From CAIYZT01 sp031385445 (GTDB lineage: Bacteria; Pseudomonadota; Alphaproteobacteria; Rhodobacterales; Rhodobacteraceae), in contig JANNBM010000047.1 in assembly GCA_031385445.1 (NCBI GenBank), forward strand, positions 1-64,000: a stretch of DNA of 64,000 bases. Reading direction: 5' to 3'. Position numbers and translations under genes: made by a program. The notes under the pieces were generated by a model, which did no database searches, was not told the origin of the DNA, and worked only from the letters and a program-made list of their open reading frames with translations. The first letter of the stretch is position 1; each line of letters begins with the position of its first letter. Of the stretch, positions 1 through 8,445 are shown in pieces.

Positions 1-1715
1 GCGGTTTTGATGGCCAAGCCTTGCTGAACCTGGCTGAGGTAAACGAAATTCCCGAAACCCACCGGAAACCGGAAATAGCGAAACATCGTCTCGGCAATCC
101 GCGCATTTCCGCCCGCGTTTTTCTGATGACTTTCCATCACGGGGGCCGCGATATTCCAATCCTTTTGGTCTGCAAAGCGGCGGATCACATCTATCGACGG
201 ATAGCTTTGAAAGCCAAATTCCGAACAAAATCGTGGGCTTACATCTCGGTAATGGTCAAAATCGCGGCCCTCATGCCACACAGACCAAAAGTGCATGTCG
301 CCCTTTGAATCGTCATGCCAAGCATCGCCAAAATCCATCGGGCCGGGGCTGGGCGATGATGGCCACCACACCGCCCCCGGCACGGCTGTTTTCAGCGCCG
401 CCTCAATGGTGCGGTTCAAACGATCATAGCCCACCAAATACAAATCGCGGTTGGCCCGCGTTTCGGGAAACCACGTCAACGCGCCGATTAACTCATTGTC
501 GCCACACCATAAAATCAGGCTGGCATGGTGATGCAGGCGCAAAGCCTGCTCGCGCACCTCCACGGCAACGTCGGTCAAAAACGCCTCGCTCGCGGGGTAG
601 ATGTGGCACGAAAACATGAAAACCTGCCAGACCATCAGCCCCAATTCATCGCACAGATCATAGAACCAATCCGGCTCGTACCGCCCGCCGCCCCAAACAC
701 GGATCATGTTCATGTTCGCGTCCACCGCCGATTGCAGCAGATCGCGCGTTGCCTCTGGGGTTATCCGACCCGCAAGCGCATCAGCGGGTATCCAATTTGC
801 CCCCCGTGCAAAGATATCGCGGCCATTGACCTGAAATTTGAACCCCAACCCCGCCACGTCTTTTTCGGCAACCAAACGGGCAATACGCAGCCCGCATTTC
901 CTATGCTCTTTGCGAGCTTTATGCATGAGCACAAGGTCGTGCAAAACCTGCGCCCCAGAACCCGCTGGCCACCACAAAACCGGATCGTCAATCACCAGTT
1001 CCGCCCGCGCCACGCCGCCCTTGATAATGGCAGTTTCAGACACCCCGGCCAGCGTCACTTCAACAGTTTCACCGTCCGCCTCGCCGTCAATTTCCGCCGC
1101 TACTGAAACCACCACCCGCCCCGGCGTATGGACCTGATCAATCACCACCGACGCTATCCGCGAGGCCACCACAGGCTCCAGCCCGATATCGCCGTACACC
1201 CCGAACGGTGCCAACGCGATGTTCCAATCCCAACCAAAATCACACGACGGCTTACGCAGCATATTGCCGTTGGGGATGGGCGTGTTGTTGGCAGAAAACG
1301 GCACGAAATACGGCTGCGCCGCTTGCAGGCGTGCGGCCTCGGCCACCACATTGGCAAACCGTATTTCAATATCGTTTGACCCAACCCGCAGCACGCCCGA
1401 CAGATCAACCCGAAACGACCGGAACATATTCGCCGCCCGCAGAACCGTAACCCCGTTCACCACCACCTCGGCCAGCGTATCCAGCATGGATGCAACCAGC
1501 ACCAGATCAACACGGGTCACCACAAACTGCCGCCTGATCACCCAATCGCGCGCGCAAATCCAACGCAGATCGTACTCGTTGCGGCCAAAATATGGGTCGG
1601 GGATGAGCCCCGCCTTATGCAGCGCTGAAATCCCATCACCCGGAATGTGCATCGGCGCGGAATTGCCCCCGGCACCATCCGAAAGATGCCATTCCCCACC
1701 TAAATCAACCAACAT
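1..1715 (-). CDS. Beta-mannosidase, glycoside hydrolase family 2 (C-terminus beyond window)
   Basis: A reading frame stays open on the minus strand from an ATG at 1715 to the window edge (571 codons). It has the GH2 order: N-terminal sugar-binding jelly roll (includes SCDFGWDWNIAL), immunoglobulin-like domain, then a TIM barrel. The barrel shows the beta-mannosidase motifs GANWIPAD, MIRVWGGG and WCGDNE (acid/base Glu) and a nucleophile motif SEFGFQSYPS. Enzymes of this family remove terminal beta-mannose from manno-oligosaccharides. No signal peptide is visible, so it should act in the cytoplasm on imported sugars. It is the last visible gene of the leftward transporter operon, 4 nt after the ATPase stop. 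The substrate assignment of the whole locus rests mainly on this gene. The missing C-terminus cannot be judged. Confidence 0.93.
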   Translation of the reverse strand, partial: MLVDLGGEWHLSDGAGGNSAPMHIPGDGISALHKAGLIPDPYFGRNEYDLRWICARDWVIRRQFVVTRVDLVLVASMLDTLAEVVVNGVTVLRAANMFRSFRVDLSGVLRVGSNDIEIRFANVVAEAARLQAAQPYFVPFSANNTPIPNGNMLRKPSCDFGWDWNIALAPFGVYGDIGLEPVVASRIASVVIDQVHTPGRVVVSVAAEIDGEADGETVEVTLAGVSETAIIKGGVARAELVIDDPVLWWPAGSGAQVLHDLVLMHKARKEHRKCGLRIARLVAEKDVAGLGFKFQVNGRDIFARGANWIPADALAGRITPEATRDLLQSAVDANMNMIRVWGGGRYEPDWFYDLCDELGLMVWQVFMFSCHIYPASEAFLTDVAVEVREQALRLHHHASLILWCGDNELIGALTWFPETRANRDLYLVGYDRLNRTIEAALKTAVPGAVWWPSSPSPGPMDFGDAWHDDSKGDMHFWSVWHEGRDFDHYRDVSPRFCSEFGFQSYPSIDVIRRFADQKDWNIAAPVMESHQKNAGGNARIAETMFRYFRFPVGFGNFVYLSQVQQGLAIKT

Positions 1716-1719
1716 AGCG

Positions 1720-2790
1720 TCAGAGCCTTTCTTCGGTGCCCTTGTCAAACATCGACGCGCGGATCGGATCGAACCCGATATGGACCGCGTCCCCGGGGGC
1801 AACGCGTGCCTGCCCCTCCATCCGAAGTCGGAAATCCTGCCCGGCAACCTTAGTCCAGACCAAGGTGTCCGCGCCCATCGGTTCCACTATTTCCACAACG
1901 CAGTTCATATGCACGGGGCAGGCCCTTGCCGCGTCGCCTGTCAACACGGCCTCTGGCCGAATACCAAACCATGCAGGCCCGCCGGGCGCTTTGGCGAACG
2001 GGTAACGCGCCACATCCATCGAAACTTCGCCGGTATGAAAGACAGTGCGTTCCAACAGCCCGTCCAGAAAGTTTATCTCTGGGCTGCCGAGAAACCCCGC
2101 CACGTATTTGTTAACGGGGCGATTATAAATCTCATCCGGGCTGGCAAGTTGTTGAATGACGCCCGCTTTCATCACGGCAATCCTGTCAGCCAAAGTAAGC
2201 GCTTCGATCTGGTCGTGTGTCACGTAGATCATCGTGTTTTTTAACCGCTGGTGCAGGCGTTTGATTTCCTCCCGCAGATCGGCGCGTAATTTGGCATCCA
2301 GGTTCGACAAAGGCTCGTCAAACAAGAACACATCCACATCGCGCACCAAAGCGCGCCCGATGGCTACCCTTTGCCGTTGCCCACCAGACAAGGCCCCCGG
2401 TTTACGGTCCAGCAATGGGCCGATTTGCAAAATCTCGGATGCGCGGGCCACGCGTTTTTCAATCTCTGCCTTCGGCAGGCCTGCGATTTTCAGGCCAAAA
2501 GACAGGTTCCCGCGCACCGTCATCTGCGGGTAAAGCGCATAGGATTGGAACACCATGCCGATGCCGCGATCAGACGGTTCGGCCCAGGTTACGTTCTTGC
2601 CCTTGATCCAGATCTGCCCGTCAGACAGTTCCAAAAGCCCGGCCAAACAGTTCAGCAACGTAGATTTGCCGCACCCCGATGGCCCCAGCAGCACGATAAA
2701 CTCGCCCTCCGCCACATCAAGACTTAGGTTTTCCAGAACCGCGACCGCGCCAAAGTTCAGGGTCAGATTTTTAACAGAGACTGAGTGCAT
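1720..2790 (-). CDS. Sugar ABC transporter ATP-binding protein (MalK/UgpC type)
   Basis: Cytoplasmic ATPase of a CUT1-type carbohydrate importer, 356 aa. Walker A GPSGCGKST (about 37-45), Q-loop, signature LSGGQRQRVAIGRAL, Walker B VFLFDEPLSNLD and H-loop THDQIEA are all intact. A C-terminal regulatory OB/TOBE region follows (FGIRPEAV to the end). I chose ATG 2790 (MHSVSVKNL) over an upstream in-frame codon at 2820, because 2790 lies 4 nt after the permease stop and has AAGGG upstream. These ATPases can be shared between importers, so the ATPase alone does not define a substrate. The adjacent mannosidase suggests beta-mannosides. Confidence 0.95.
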   Translation of the reverse strand: MHSVSVKNLTLNFGAVAVLENLSLDVAEGEFIVLLGPSGCGKSTLLNCLAGLLELSDGQIWIKGKNVTWAEPSDRGIGMVFQSYALYPQMTVRGNLSFGLKIAGLPKAEIEKRVARASEILQIGPLLDRKPGALSGGQRQRVAIGRALVRDVDVFLFDEPLSNLDAKLRADLREEIKRLHQRLKNTMIYVTHDQIEALTLADRIAVMKAGVIQQLASPDEIYNRPVNKYVAGFLGSPEINFLDGLLERTVFHTGEVSMDVARYPFAKAPGGPAWFGIRPEAVLTGDAARACPVHMNCVVEIVEPMGADTLVWTKVAGQDFRLRMEGQARVAPGDAVHIGFDPIRASMFDKGTEERL

Positions 2791-2794
2791 CAGA

Positions 2795-3694
2795 TCAACC
2801 CTTAACCGCGCCGGCGGCAATACCGCGCACGAAATATTTGCCAGAAACGAAGTAGATGGTCAGCGGCACCAGACCCGTCAGGATCGTGGCCGCCATGTCG
2901 ACGTTATAGGCTTTGCCGCCCATGGCCGAGTTGACGATGTTGTTCAGTTGCACCGTCATCGGATAGTTGGTCGGCCCGGCATAGATCACGCCGAACAGAA
3001 AGTCGTTCCAGATCCCCGTAACCTGCAAGATCACCGCGACCATGAAGATCGGCACCGACATCGGCGCAAACACCCGGAAGAATATCGCCCAATACCCCGC
3101 GCCATCCACCCGCGCCGCCTTGAACAATTCCTGCGGAAGCGAGGAAAAGTAATTGCGGAACAGCAGCGTCAGGATCGGCAGGCCGAAGATGGTGTGAACC
3201 AGAACCACGGCGGGCAGGGTCGAATAGATGCCAAGCCAGCTGGTGATCAGCACCAAAGGATAGATCATCACGACATATGGGATGAAGGACGAAACCAGCA
3301 GCACCGTAAAGAACGCCTCGGAAAACTTGAACGGCCAGTTCGCCAGGGAATAGCCGGTCAGCGAGGCGACGATGATCGACACGATGGTCGACGGCACCGT
3401 GATGCGGACCGAATTCCAGAAGCCGACCTTGATGCCTTCGCAGTAAAGCCCGGTACAGGCCGAATTCCACGCCTTTTCCCAAGCATCGAACGTTGGCGTC
3501 AGCGTTGGGACAAAGATGTTTCCAGCCCGGATTTCCGGCAGGGTTTTGACCGAGGTGATCACCATGATGTAAAGCGGAAAGATGAAAAACAGCGCGCAGA
3601 CGACCAGCACCGTGTAAACAACCGCCCGTTCCCAGGTGATGAATTTCTTTGGTTTGGCGCCCGACGGCACGAGGTTCGAAGATGTCATTGCCAT
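2795..3694 (-). CDS. Sugar ABC transporter permease (MalG type)
   Basis: Inner-membrane permease of about 299 aa with six hydrophobic segments. It carries the EAA loop that docks the ATPase (ELFKAARVDGAGYWAIFFRVFAPM, in part). The C-terminus YFVRGIAAGAVKG is typical of MalG-like CUT1 permeases. ATG 3694 is preferred: AAGGA lies just upstream and it falls 5 nt after the stop of the partner permease. The periplasmic loop contains two nearby Cys (SACTGLYCEG), mirrored by a Cys pair in the binding protein. Second permease of the importer with the gene at 3700. Confidence 0.94.
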   Translation of the reverse strand: MAMTSSNLVPSGAKPKKFITWERAVVYTVLVVCALFFIFPLYIMVITSVKTLPEIRAGNIFVPTLTPTFDAWEKAWNSACTGLYCEGIKVGFWNSVRITVPSTIVSIIVASLTGYSLANWPFKFSEAFFTVLLVSSFIPYVVMIYPLVLITSWLGIYSTLPAVVLVHTIFGLPILTLLFRNYFSSLPQELFKAARVDGAGYWAIFFRVFAPMSVPIFMVAVILQVTGIWNDFLFGVIYAGPTNYPMTVQLNNIVNSAMGGKAYNVDMAATILTGLVPLTIYFVSGKYFVRGIAAGAVKG

Positions 3695-3699
3695 GGTCC

Positions 3700-4653
3700 T
3701 TACCCCTGCGATTTCTTGCCGAATTCCATCCGGATCCACGGGATCAGGATGATGGCCATGGCCAGCAGCATGATCGTCGATGCCGACAGCGCTTGCCCGA
3801 GATTGGCCGAAAAGTTCTGATAGATATACCGCGAGGGCACATCGGACGAGATGCCCGGCCCACCATCGGTCAGCGCCACCACGAGGTCATAAATCCGCAC
3901 CGCACCCGAGGCCACGATCACGAAGGTGGTCACAAGAACCGGCTTCATCATCGGCAGCACGATTTGCACATAGGTGCGCCAAGCCGGAATGCCGTCCACC
4001 CGCGCGGCCTTCCAGATATCTTCGTCAATGCCGCGCAGACCGGCCAGCATCAAGGCCATCACAAAGCCCGAGCCCTGCCAGATCCCGGCGATGACGATGG
4101 CATACATCACCATTTCGCGGTCGGCGATCCAATCAAAGGTAAAGCTGTCCCAGCCCATGGCGCGGATGGATTTCTGCAGGCCGTACTCGGGCGACATGAT
4201 CCATGCCCAGACGTGACCGGTCACGATAAAAGACAGCGCAAAGGGGTACAGAAAGATCGTGCGGAACATGCCTTCGAGACGGATCTTTTGATCCATCATC
4301 ACCGCCATCACGAAGCCCAGAATCATCACCAAAGTGATCGACAGCACGGCATAGGTCACCACGTTTGGCAGCGACCCGGTGCATTTGAACTGCCAGTCAG
4401 ACTGGCCGATCTGGGTGAGTGCGGGGCAGGCCATCCAGCGGTCGGTGTTGAAAAGCCGGATGTAATTCTTCATCCCGACAAAGCCGTTGATCCACTGTGT
4501 CGGCGTGAACAGCGGCAGGATTTTTATATTGGTAAAGGAAAACAGGACGGTCCAGACGGTGCCCCCCACAAAGACCCCAAGCACGATAAGCATCATCGGC
4601 GCGGAGGCGATCTTTGACGAAAGATTTCGGGTCAGGCGACTGGGTCTGTCCAT
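3700..4653 (-). CDS. Sugar ABC transporter permease (MalF type)
   Basis: Inner-membrane permease, 317 aa, six predicted membrane segments, with the EAA loop (DIWKAARVDGIPAWRTYVQIVLPMM, in part) near residue 220. It forms a heterodimer with the MalG-type subunit in CUT1 importers. The sequence resembles the GtsB glucose/mannose group (FRTIFLYPFALSFIVTGHVW). It is separated from the binding-protein gene by 91 nt that contain a stable hairpin, a common way to lower permease expression relative to the binding protein. Confidence 0.93.
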   Translation of the reverse strand: MDRPSRLTRNLSSKIASAPMMLIVLGVFVGGTVWTVLFSFTNIKILPLFTPTQWINGFVGMKNYIRLFNTDRWMACPALTQIGQSDWQFKCTGSLPNVVTYAVLSITLVMILGFVMAVMMDQKIRLEGMFRTIFLYPFALSFIVTGHVWAWIMSPEYGLQKSIRAMGWDSFTFDWIADREMVMYAIVIAGIWQGSGFVMALMLAGLRGIDEDIWKAARVDGIPAWRTYVQIVLPMMKPVLVTTFVIVASGAVRIYDLVVALTDGGPGISSDVPSRYIYQNFSANLGQALSASTIMLLAMAIILIPWIRMEFGKKSQG

Positions 4654-4685
4654 ATTTTATTCCGCAATATCAGAGGGCTAATAAA

Positions 4686-4718
4686 CAGGCCCGGCCACCA
4701 TGGTGACAGCCGGACCTG
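4686..4718 (-). promoter_or_regulatory. Intercistronic hairpin between binding-protein and permease genes
   Basis: A 10-bp stem (CAGGTCCGGC / GCCGGGCCTG read on the minus strand, one G-U pair) encloses a 13-nt loop that itself contains CACCATGGTG. It lies between the binding-protein stop (4745) and the permease start (4653). There is only a short T-rich tail, so partial termination or mRNA stabilisation of the upstream cistron is likelier than full termination. Its effect is inferred. Confidence 0.6.
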
Positions 4719-4744
4719 CGATTTTACTCAGCGCTGTTGAAAGA

Positions 4745-5983
4745 TCACAGCGGTGGTGCAGCCTCGATGATCGAGACGAACTTGGCCTGAGCGTCAGCCG
4801 CCGACATGTCCGGGTTCGCAAAGAACTCGGTGAACAAGTCGTTGATCTGGTTGATCGAGTCGCGATCAATCATCTGAACGTCGTTCGGGAACACAGCGTC
4901 GGAACCGTCAAGAATGGCCAGACCCTTCTTCATGCAGTCGTTGGCCGCAGACAGGTCAACGTCAGCGCGCATCGGCAGCGAGCCCTTCTTCAGGTTGAAC
5001 GCAACCTGAACTTCCTTGGTCACCAGCGTCGATGCCATAACCATCTGCGCTTCGGTCACAGCCGGATCAGCCGACTTCGGGAAGTAGAACACGTCGCCGC
5101 CGGTGTTCAGAACCGGGGTCACACCCAGACCTGGAAGGCAGTCGTAGTCTTTGCCCGCAACCATGCCCGCAACAGCGAATTCGCCGCCAGCCCAGTCACC
5201 CATGATGTTCGCGGCAGCTTTGCCTTCGATCACCAGAGCAACAGCTTCGTTCCACTGCGGAACCATTTTGTCAGCGGTTGCATACTGGCGCGCATTGGCC
5301 ACAGCATCGAACACGGCTGCAAACTCTGCGCCGCCGGCGATGGCCAGATCACGGTCCTTGTAGACCTTCACGAAGTTGTCCACGCCAGCCATGGCGACGA
5401 GGATGTCGTTGACCATCAGACCAACCGGCCAGCCCTGTGCCAGCGACAAAGGCTGAATGCCCTTTTCCTGCAAGGCAGGCGCCGCAGCCATCAGCTCGTT
5501 GAAGTTTGCCGGCACAGCCATGCCTGCATCTTCGAACACTTTGCGGTTGACCCACATCCACTGTGCCGAGTGCAGGTTGACAGGCACGCAGTACACTTTG
5601 CCGTCCTTGGTGCACGATTCCAGCTGCGATGCCGGGCGCAGAATGTTTGCCCAGTCTTCTTTGGTCGCAAGGTCCGTCAGGTCCTGCATCAGGCCAGCAG
5701 CGATCAGCTCGTCTGCGTCGGTGCCGGGGTTCAGCTGGGTGGCGCCCATCGGGTTGCCGCCCAAAATACGGCTGATGATGATCGGACGCGCGGTGTCGCC
5801 CGAACCGGCGATTGCGCCGTCGACCCAATGGTTGCCGGTGGCGTCAAACGCCTTGGCAAACTCGGCCACGGCAGCAGCTTCGCCGCCCGAGGTCCACCAG
5901 TGGGTCACTTCCAGATCGGTCGCCAGCGAGGCGGTTGGCAGCGCTACCGACAGCATGAGCGCTGCGATTTTCCAGGTCTTCAT
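4745..5983 (-). CDS. Periplasmic sugar-binding protein of ABC importer (GtsA-like)
   Basis: Extracellular solute-binding protein family 1, 412 aa, with a Sec signal peptide of about 22 residues (cleavage near SLA-TDL). The mature start EVTHWWTSGGEAAAV and SRILGGNPMGATQL resemble glucose/mannose-binding proteins of the GtsA/Thermus group. A Cys pair (SCTKDGKVYC) could form a disulfide. A strong ribosome site (GGGAGGAG) precedes ATG 5983. It is the first gene of the leftward operon, and its promoter overlaps two LacI-type operators. Exact ligand unknown; the mannosidase suggests manno-oligosaccharide or another beta-mannoside. Confidence 0.93.
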   Translation of the reverse strand: MKTWKIAALMLSVALPTASLATDLEVTHWWTSGGEAAAVAEFAKAFDATGNHWVDGAIAGSGDTARPIIISRILGGNPMGATQLNPGTDADELIAAGLMQDLTDLATKEDWANILRPASQLESCTKDGKVYCVPVNLHSAQWMWVNRKVFEDAGMAVPANFNELMAAAPALQEKGIQPLSLAQGWPVGLMVNDILVAMAGVDNFVKVYKDRDLAIAGGAEFAAVFDAVANARQYATADKMVPQWNEAVALVIEGKAAANIMGDWAGGEFAVAGMVAGKDYDCLPGLGVTPVLNTGGDVFYFPKSADPAVTEAQMVMASTLVTKEVQVAFNLKKGSLPMRADVDLSAANDCMKKGLAILDGSDAVFPNDVQMIDRDSINQINDLFTEFFANPDMSAADAQAKFVSIIEAAPPL

Positions 5984-6003
5984 AGGGTCTCCTCCCAGTT
6001 TCT

Positions 6004-6051
6004 AAATCGTTATAGTGAATTTCTATAACGTTATAGTTTTGCCAATCAAGT
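6004..6051 (-). promoter_or_regulatory. Promoter with tandem LacI-family operators
   Basis: 6025-6038 reads CTATAACGTTATAG, a perfect 14-bp palindrome centred on CG, as expected for LacI/GalR regulators. 6004-6017 (CTAAATCGTTATAG) matches it at 12 of 14 positions. Their centres are 21 bp apart, two helical turns, on the same DNA face. A minus-strand promoter TTGATT (6046-6051), 16-bp spacer, TATAGA (6024-6029) overlaps the perfect site, so binding should block the importer operon. The divergent LacI gene at 6277 is the obvious ligand-responsive repressor. Assignment of regulator to site is inference. Confidence 0.75.
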
Positions 6052-6276
6052 AATCTTTTCGCTTGTCGCACGGATTTTTTATGGGATTGATAGAGGATTG
6101 GTTTTGCATGAAAGTAGCATCTGGAGTCTCTCGCCGCAGCGCGGAAAGCCGTTGAAAACGTTGAATGCCGCTGTGCGGCATGGCTGCGAATCAAATGCCG
6201 AAGTGCGACCGAAAGACAGCGAATCATCCCACTGCGACTGTCTTTTTTCGGGCCGGACGCGGCTTAGAGTACCCAA

Positions 6277-7302
6277 ATGAACGAACGATCGCCGCCCTCT
6301 TCCGAATCAGTGCGCCCGACACTGAAGACAATCGCCGAGGCGACGGGCTTTGCCGTGGCGACGGTCAGCCGGGCCTTAAAGGACGCCCCCGACATCGGCG
6401 AGGAAACCAAGCGCCGGGTGCGCGAAGCCGCCGCGCGCCTTGGCTATCGTCAGAACCGCGCCGCAGTGAGGTTGCGCACCGGCAAGACCAACGTGATTGC
6501 CCTGACGCTGTCCACCGAAGCGGATGTCATGAACCACACCTCCCGGCTGATTTACTCCATCGCCGAAGCGCTGCGCGGCACCTCCTATCATCTGGTTGTC
6601 ATGCCGTTTTTCCCCGATCAGGAACCACTGGACCAGGTGCGCTATATCGTCGAGACGGAATCGGCAGACGGCATCATCATGAATCAGACCGCGCCGGACG
6701 ACCGCCGCGCCCACTATCTTGACGCGCATAAATTCCCCTTTGCGACCCATGGCCGCACGGCAACCGGCATTGATCATCCCTATTTTGACTTCGACAACGA
6801 AGAGTTTGCCAGAATAGGCGTGCGCGCTTTGGTGGAACGGGGCCGCAAACGCCTTTTGCTGATCCCACCGCCACACAACCACAGCTACAGCGGGCATATG
6901 ACCACAGGATTTTCAAGCGAAGCGGCCAAGCTGGGTGTTCCGTTCGAGATGATGAAAGGCGTGACCAGCGATTCGCCCGCCGGCGACATTGAATGCGCCA
7001 TCCAATCGATGATTCAGTCGGGCAATGCGATTGACGGGATCGTGACCGGCTCGAACACCTCGGCCATGGCCGCCGTTTACGGTGCAGAGCAGGCCGGATA
7101 TGTCATCGGGCGCGATTTTGACCTCGTATCCAAAGAGGCCGTCCCGTTTCTGCGCAAATTCCGCAAACAAATCATCGTCGTCCAAGAGGATGTCGGCCGT
7201 GCGGGGCATTTCCTTGCCCGCGCGATCATGGATGCGATCGAGCGGCGCGCGCCCGAGTTGGGCCAGTGTCTTGACCGGCCCGCGGGCGCTGAGTTTAACT
7301 GA
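6277..7302 (+). CDS. LacI-family transcriptional regulator
   Basis: 341 aa. An N-terminal LacI helix-turn-helix (about residues 15-60; TLKTIAEATGFAVATVSRAL then the hinge RLGYRQNRAAVRLRTGKT) is followed by a periplasmic-binding-protein-like sensor domain. Encoded divergently from the sugar importer, with the palindromic operators near the importer start. It probably represses the importer and is relieved by a sugar. The ribosome site before ATG 6277 is weak. The same-strand isomerase follows 17 nt later, so the regulator and catabolic genes may be co-transcribed. Confidence 0.93.
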   Translation: MNERSPPSSESVRPTLKTIAEATGFAVATVSRALKDAPDIGEETKRRVREAAARLGYRQNRAAVRLRTGKTNVIALTLSTEADVMNHTSRLIYSIAEALRGTSYHLVVMPFFPDQEPLDQVRYIVETESADGIIMNQTAPDDRRAHYLDAHKFPFATHGRTATGIDHPYFDFDNEEFARIGVRALVERGRKRLLLIPPPHNHSYSGHMTTGFSSEAAKLGVPFEMMKGVTSDSPAGDIECAIQSMIQSGNAIDGIVTGSNTSAMAAVYGAEQAGYVIGRDFDLVSKEAVPFLRKFRKQIIVVQEDVGRAGHFLARAIMDAIERRAPELGQCLDRPAGAEFN

Positions 7303-7319
7303 TCTTCGAGGAGAAAAAC

Positions 7320-8372
7320 GTGAAGACAATCAAAGGACCGGCGCTTTTTCTGGCGCAATTCGCGGGCGATGCGGCCCCGTTCAATTCCTGGGGGGCGATC
7401 ACCAAATGGGCCGCCGATTGCGGCTATGTCGGGGTGCAGGTGCCGTCATGGGACGCGCGGCTGTTCGATCTGGACAAGGCTGCGACTTCGAAAACCTATT
7501 GCGACGAGATCAGGGGGCAGGCGGCCGACAACGGCATTCAGATCACCGAGCTGTCCACCCATCTTCAGGGCCAGCTTGTGGCGGTTCACCCCGCCTATGA
7601 CACGCAGTTTGACGGCTTTGCCGCGCCCGAAGTGCGGGGGAACCCTGCCGCCCGCGCCGAATGGGCCGCGGGTCAGGTCAAAAAGGCCCTGACCGCCAGC
7701 CGCAACCTCGGTTTGACCGAACACGCCACATTTTCGGGCGCACTGGCATGGCCCTACCTTTATCCATGGCCGCAGCGTCCCGCGGGTCTGGTCGAGGAAG
7801 CCTTTGACGAGCTCGCCCGCCGCTGGACCCCGCTTTTGAACCACGCGGACGAGATGGGCGTCGATGTCTGCTATGAAATTCACCCCGGCGAAGACCTGCA
7901 TGACGGCGTGACGTTCGAGATGTTTTTGGAGCGGGTCAAGGGGCACAAACGCGCCAACATGCTGTACGATCCCAGCCACTATATCCTGCAAGCGCTTGAT
8001 TATCTGGACCATATCGACATCTACCACGAGCGGATCAAGATGTTCCACGTCAAGGACGCCGAGTTGAACCCCACGGGCCGTCAGGGCGTTTACGGCGGAT
8101 TTCAGTCCTGGGTGAACCGCGCGGGACGCTTCCGCAGCCCCGGCGATGGCCATGTGGATTTCGGCGGGATTTTCTCCAAACTGACCCAGCATGATTTCGC
8201 GGGCTGGGCAGTGGTGGAATGGGAATGCTGCCTGAAACACCCCGAAGACGGCGCGCGCGAAGGCGCTGAATTTGTGCGCAATCATATCATCCGCGTCACT
8301 GAAAAGGCCTTTGACGACTTTGCGGATGCGGGCACGGACCGGGCAGCGAACCGGCGGATGCTGGGCTTGTAG
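7320..8372 (+). CDS. Sugar phosphate isomerase/epimerase (xylose-isomerase-like TIM barrel)
   Basis: 350 aa, AP endonuclease family 2 / xylose-isomerase-like fold. Likely metal ligands are visible at Glu186 (CYEIHPGED), Asp217 (MLYDPSHY), His243 (MFHVKDAE) and Glu300 or Glu302 (VVEWEC). The start is GTG 7320, chosen for the GAGGAG at 7308-7313. These enzymes interconvert sugars or act on keto-sugars. Next to a Gfo/Idh/MocA dehydrogenase and a beta-mannosidase it probably acts in an oxidation/isomerisation route for the imported sugar. The exact reaction cannot be read from sequence. Confidence 0.88.
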   Translation: MKTIKGPALFLAQFAGDAAPFNSWGAITKWAADCGYVGVQVPSWDARLFDLDKAATSKTYCDEIRGQAADNGIQITELSTHLQGQLVAVHPAYDTQFDGFAAPEVRGNPAARAEWAAGQVKKALTASRNLGLTEHATFSGALAWPYLYPWPQRPAGLVEEAFDELARRWTPLLNHADEMGVDVCYEIHPGEDLHDGVTFEMFLERVKGHKRANMLYDPSHYILQALDYLDHIDIYHERIKMFHVKDAELNPTGRQGVYGGFQSWVNRAGRFRSPGDGHVDFGGIFSKLTQHDFAGWAVVEWECCLKHPEDGAREGAEFVRNHIIRVTEKAFDDFADAGTDRAANRRMLGL

Positions 8373-8390
8373 AGGCCCCGGGGCACAGCA

Positions 8391-8434
8391 GGGGGCCAGC
8401 CCCCCGCGCCCTCCGGGATATTTTTGAACAGATA
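8391..8434 (+). repeat. GC hairpin plus conserved GGGATATTTTTG tail, copy 1
   Basis: A GGGGG/CCCCC hairpin (8391-8405) is followed by GGGATATTTTTGAACAGATA (8415-8434). The same arrangement recurs at 59248-59304. I recall this GGGATATTTTTGGACAGATG element as frequent between genes in Rhodobacteraceae. Here it lies directly downstream of the isomerase gene and could terminate transcription, but its tail is more conserved than a terminator requires. Confidence 0.6.
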
Positions 8435-8445
8435 ACAGGCACAGC

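Noticed and set aside
3649..4617. Long open frame opposite the permease gene
   Set aside because: His/Arg/Pro/Gln-rich composition of an antisense shadow; the minus strand carries a clear permease. Similar shadows lie opposite cfa, the class V aminotransferase, parE and the acyl-CoA genes.
6165..6181. ATGCCGC-TGT-GCGGCAT hairpin upstream of the LacI gene
   Set aside because: Perfect 7-bp stem but no T-run and poor resemblance to the other operators; role cannot be supported.
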